Shown here piece by piece: positions 6,307-7,220 of a stretch of DNA of 7,220 bases; position 1 is the stretch's first letter; every line of letters starts with the position of its first letter. Location: positions 1 to 7,220 of the forward strand of contig JAEWEN010000052.1 of assembly GCA_023389275.1 (NCBI GenBank). Reading direction: 5' to 3'. Source of the DNA: Bacillota bacterium (GTDB lineage: Bacteria > Bacillota > Clostridia > Clostridiales > Caloramatoraceae). Position numbers and translations under genes: made by a program. The notes beneath the pieces were generated by a model that was not told the DNA's origin, searched no databases, and saw nothing but the letters and a program-made list of their open reading frames with translations.

Positions 6307-7220
6307 ATGGAACCAATACAAAAGGGATTAGAATATACACTAGACATAACAGGAATGGGCTCTGAAGGTGAAGGAGTTGGAAAAATAGATGGCTTTACCG
6401 TATTTGTTAAAGGAGCTATTATTGGTGAAAGTGTTAAAGTTAAAATAATAAAGAAAACAAAAAACTATGCTGTAGGTAAAATAGAAGAAATAATAACAAA
6501 TTCAGAAAGTAGAATAGAACCTAAATGCAGTATATATAAATACTGTGGTGGATGTAATATGCAGCATATAAATTATGAAAAACAATTAGATTTAAAAAGA
6601 CAAAAAGTAGAAGATGCTATAAAAAGAATAGGGAAAATAGATATTAAAGTAAATGAAACACTTGGTATGGAAAATCCCTTAAGATATAGAAATAAAGTAA
6701 TACTTCCTGTAGGAAAAGATGGAGAGGAAGTTAAAATAGGTTTTTACGCCCCTAGAAGTCATAGCATAATAAATATGGAAACTTGTAGTATTCAACATGA
6801 GGTTGCAGATAAACTTTCTTTCATAATTAGAAATTGGATAAAAGAAAACAATATATTTGTATATAATGAAGAAAAAGGTACAGGAAACCTTAGAAATATA
6901 ATGATAAGATATGGCTTTAAAACAAAGGAAGCTATGGTTGTTTTAGTAACACGTGAAAAAGAAATAAAAGGCTTAAATAAATTAGTAGATACAATAAAAG
7001 AAAGTATACCTGAGGTTAAAAGTATTATACAGAATGTAAATCCTAAAAATACAAATGTTGTTTTAGGAAAGGTATGTAAAACTATTTGGGGAAAAGATAC
7101 TATAGAAGACTATATAGGTGACTTAAAGTTTTCAATATCTCCACTATCATTTTTCCAGGTAAACCCTGTTCAAACAGAGGTACTTTATAACAAAGCACTA
7201 GAATATGCAGACCTTAAAGG
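6307..7220 (+). CDS. rlmD: 23S rRNA (uracil-5-)-methyltransferase, RlmD/RumA family (partial, 3' end off window)
   Basis: Methylates C5 of a uridine in 23S rRNA (U1939 in E. coli) using S-adenosylmethionine; Gram-positive homologues such as RlmCD also modify U747. The 304 codons seen comprise an N-terminal TRAM RNA-binding domain (about 1-62, with G-S-E-G-E-G-V-G-K), the iron-sulphur cysteines C74-x5-C80-x2-C83 (YCGGCNMQH) and the fourth, C160, which match E. coli RumA spacing closely, a central domain with LRYRNK (125-130), and the start of the methyltransferase fold with SFFQVNPVQTEVLY (281-294). The SAM-binding loop and catalytic Cys lie beyond the window. The start is taken as ATG 6307, eight bases after AGGA (6295-6298); ATGs at 6298 and 6301 in the same frame overlap or crowd that site. 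The frame stays open to the right edge with no sign of decay. Confidence 0.93.
   Translation, partial: MEPIQKGLEYTLDITGMGSEGEGVGKIDGFTVFVKGAIIGESVKVKIIKKTKNYAVGKIEEIITNSESRIEPKCSIYKYCGGCNMQHINYEKQLDLKRQKVEDAIKRIGKIDIKVNETLGMENPLRYRNKVILPVGKDGEEVKIGFYAPRSHSIINMETCSIQHEVADKLSFIIRNWIKENNIFVYNEEKGTGNLRNIMIRYGFKTKEAMVVLVTREKEIKGLNKLVDTIKESIPEVKSIIQNVNPKNTNVVLGKVCKTIWGKDTIEDYIGDLKFSISPLSFFQVNPVQTEVLYNKALEYADLK

Overview
The window comes from a low-GC Firmicute, most likely a Clostridium in the strict sense. It is strongly A+T rich, uses AGA and ATA codons heavily, has strong AGGAGG-type ribosome binding sites, and carries the dnaE - pfkA - pyk gene order known from clostridia. All real genes are on the + strand. 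Nothing here fixes the species.

Layout. Positions 1-275 are the 3' part of a self-splicing group I intron: P2 through P9.1, the guanosine-binding P7 helix and the 3' splice site are all legible. It is followed without a gap by the 3' exon of dnaE (276-1543), the alpha subunit of DNA polymerase III. The exon begins inside the Phe codon of the near-invariant FNKSHA motif, so the true coding sequence reaches about 100 bases upstream of the first ATG (380). An intrinsic terminator (1546-1582) closes dnaE. A probable promoter then opens a tight cluster: a MATE-family multidrug/cation antiporter (1666-2994), 6-phosphofructokinase pfkA (3007-3969, GTG start) and pyruvate kinase pyk (3982-5736). In both junctions of this cluster the ribosome binding site of the next gene overlaps the stop codon of the previous one. 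The cluster therefore holds the committing and the last ATP-yielding enzymes of glycolysis behind an efflux pump.

Positions 5737-5921 hold no gene but contain a structured stretch: a perfect -10 hexamer, a GGTTAT segment able to pair with either of two flanking ATAACC copies, and a strong terminator. This is a candidate small RNA or attenuating leader. A 73-residue DUF378 membrane protein (5983-6204) follows, closed by its own strong terminator. An extended -10 promoter then precedes an RlmD/RumA-type 23S rRNA uracil-5-methyltransferase with its [4Fe-4S] cysteines, which runs off the right edge (6307-7220).

The most notable item is the intron. It interrupts an essential DNA polymerase gene a few bases from the point where the cyanobacterial split DnaE intein is inserted, so two unrelated self-splicing elements appear to have chosen the same active-site codons.
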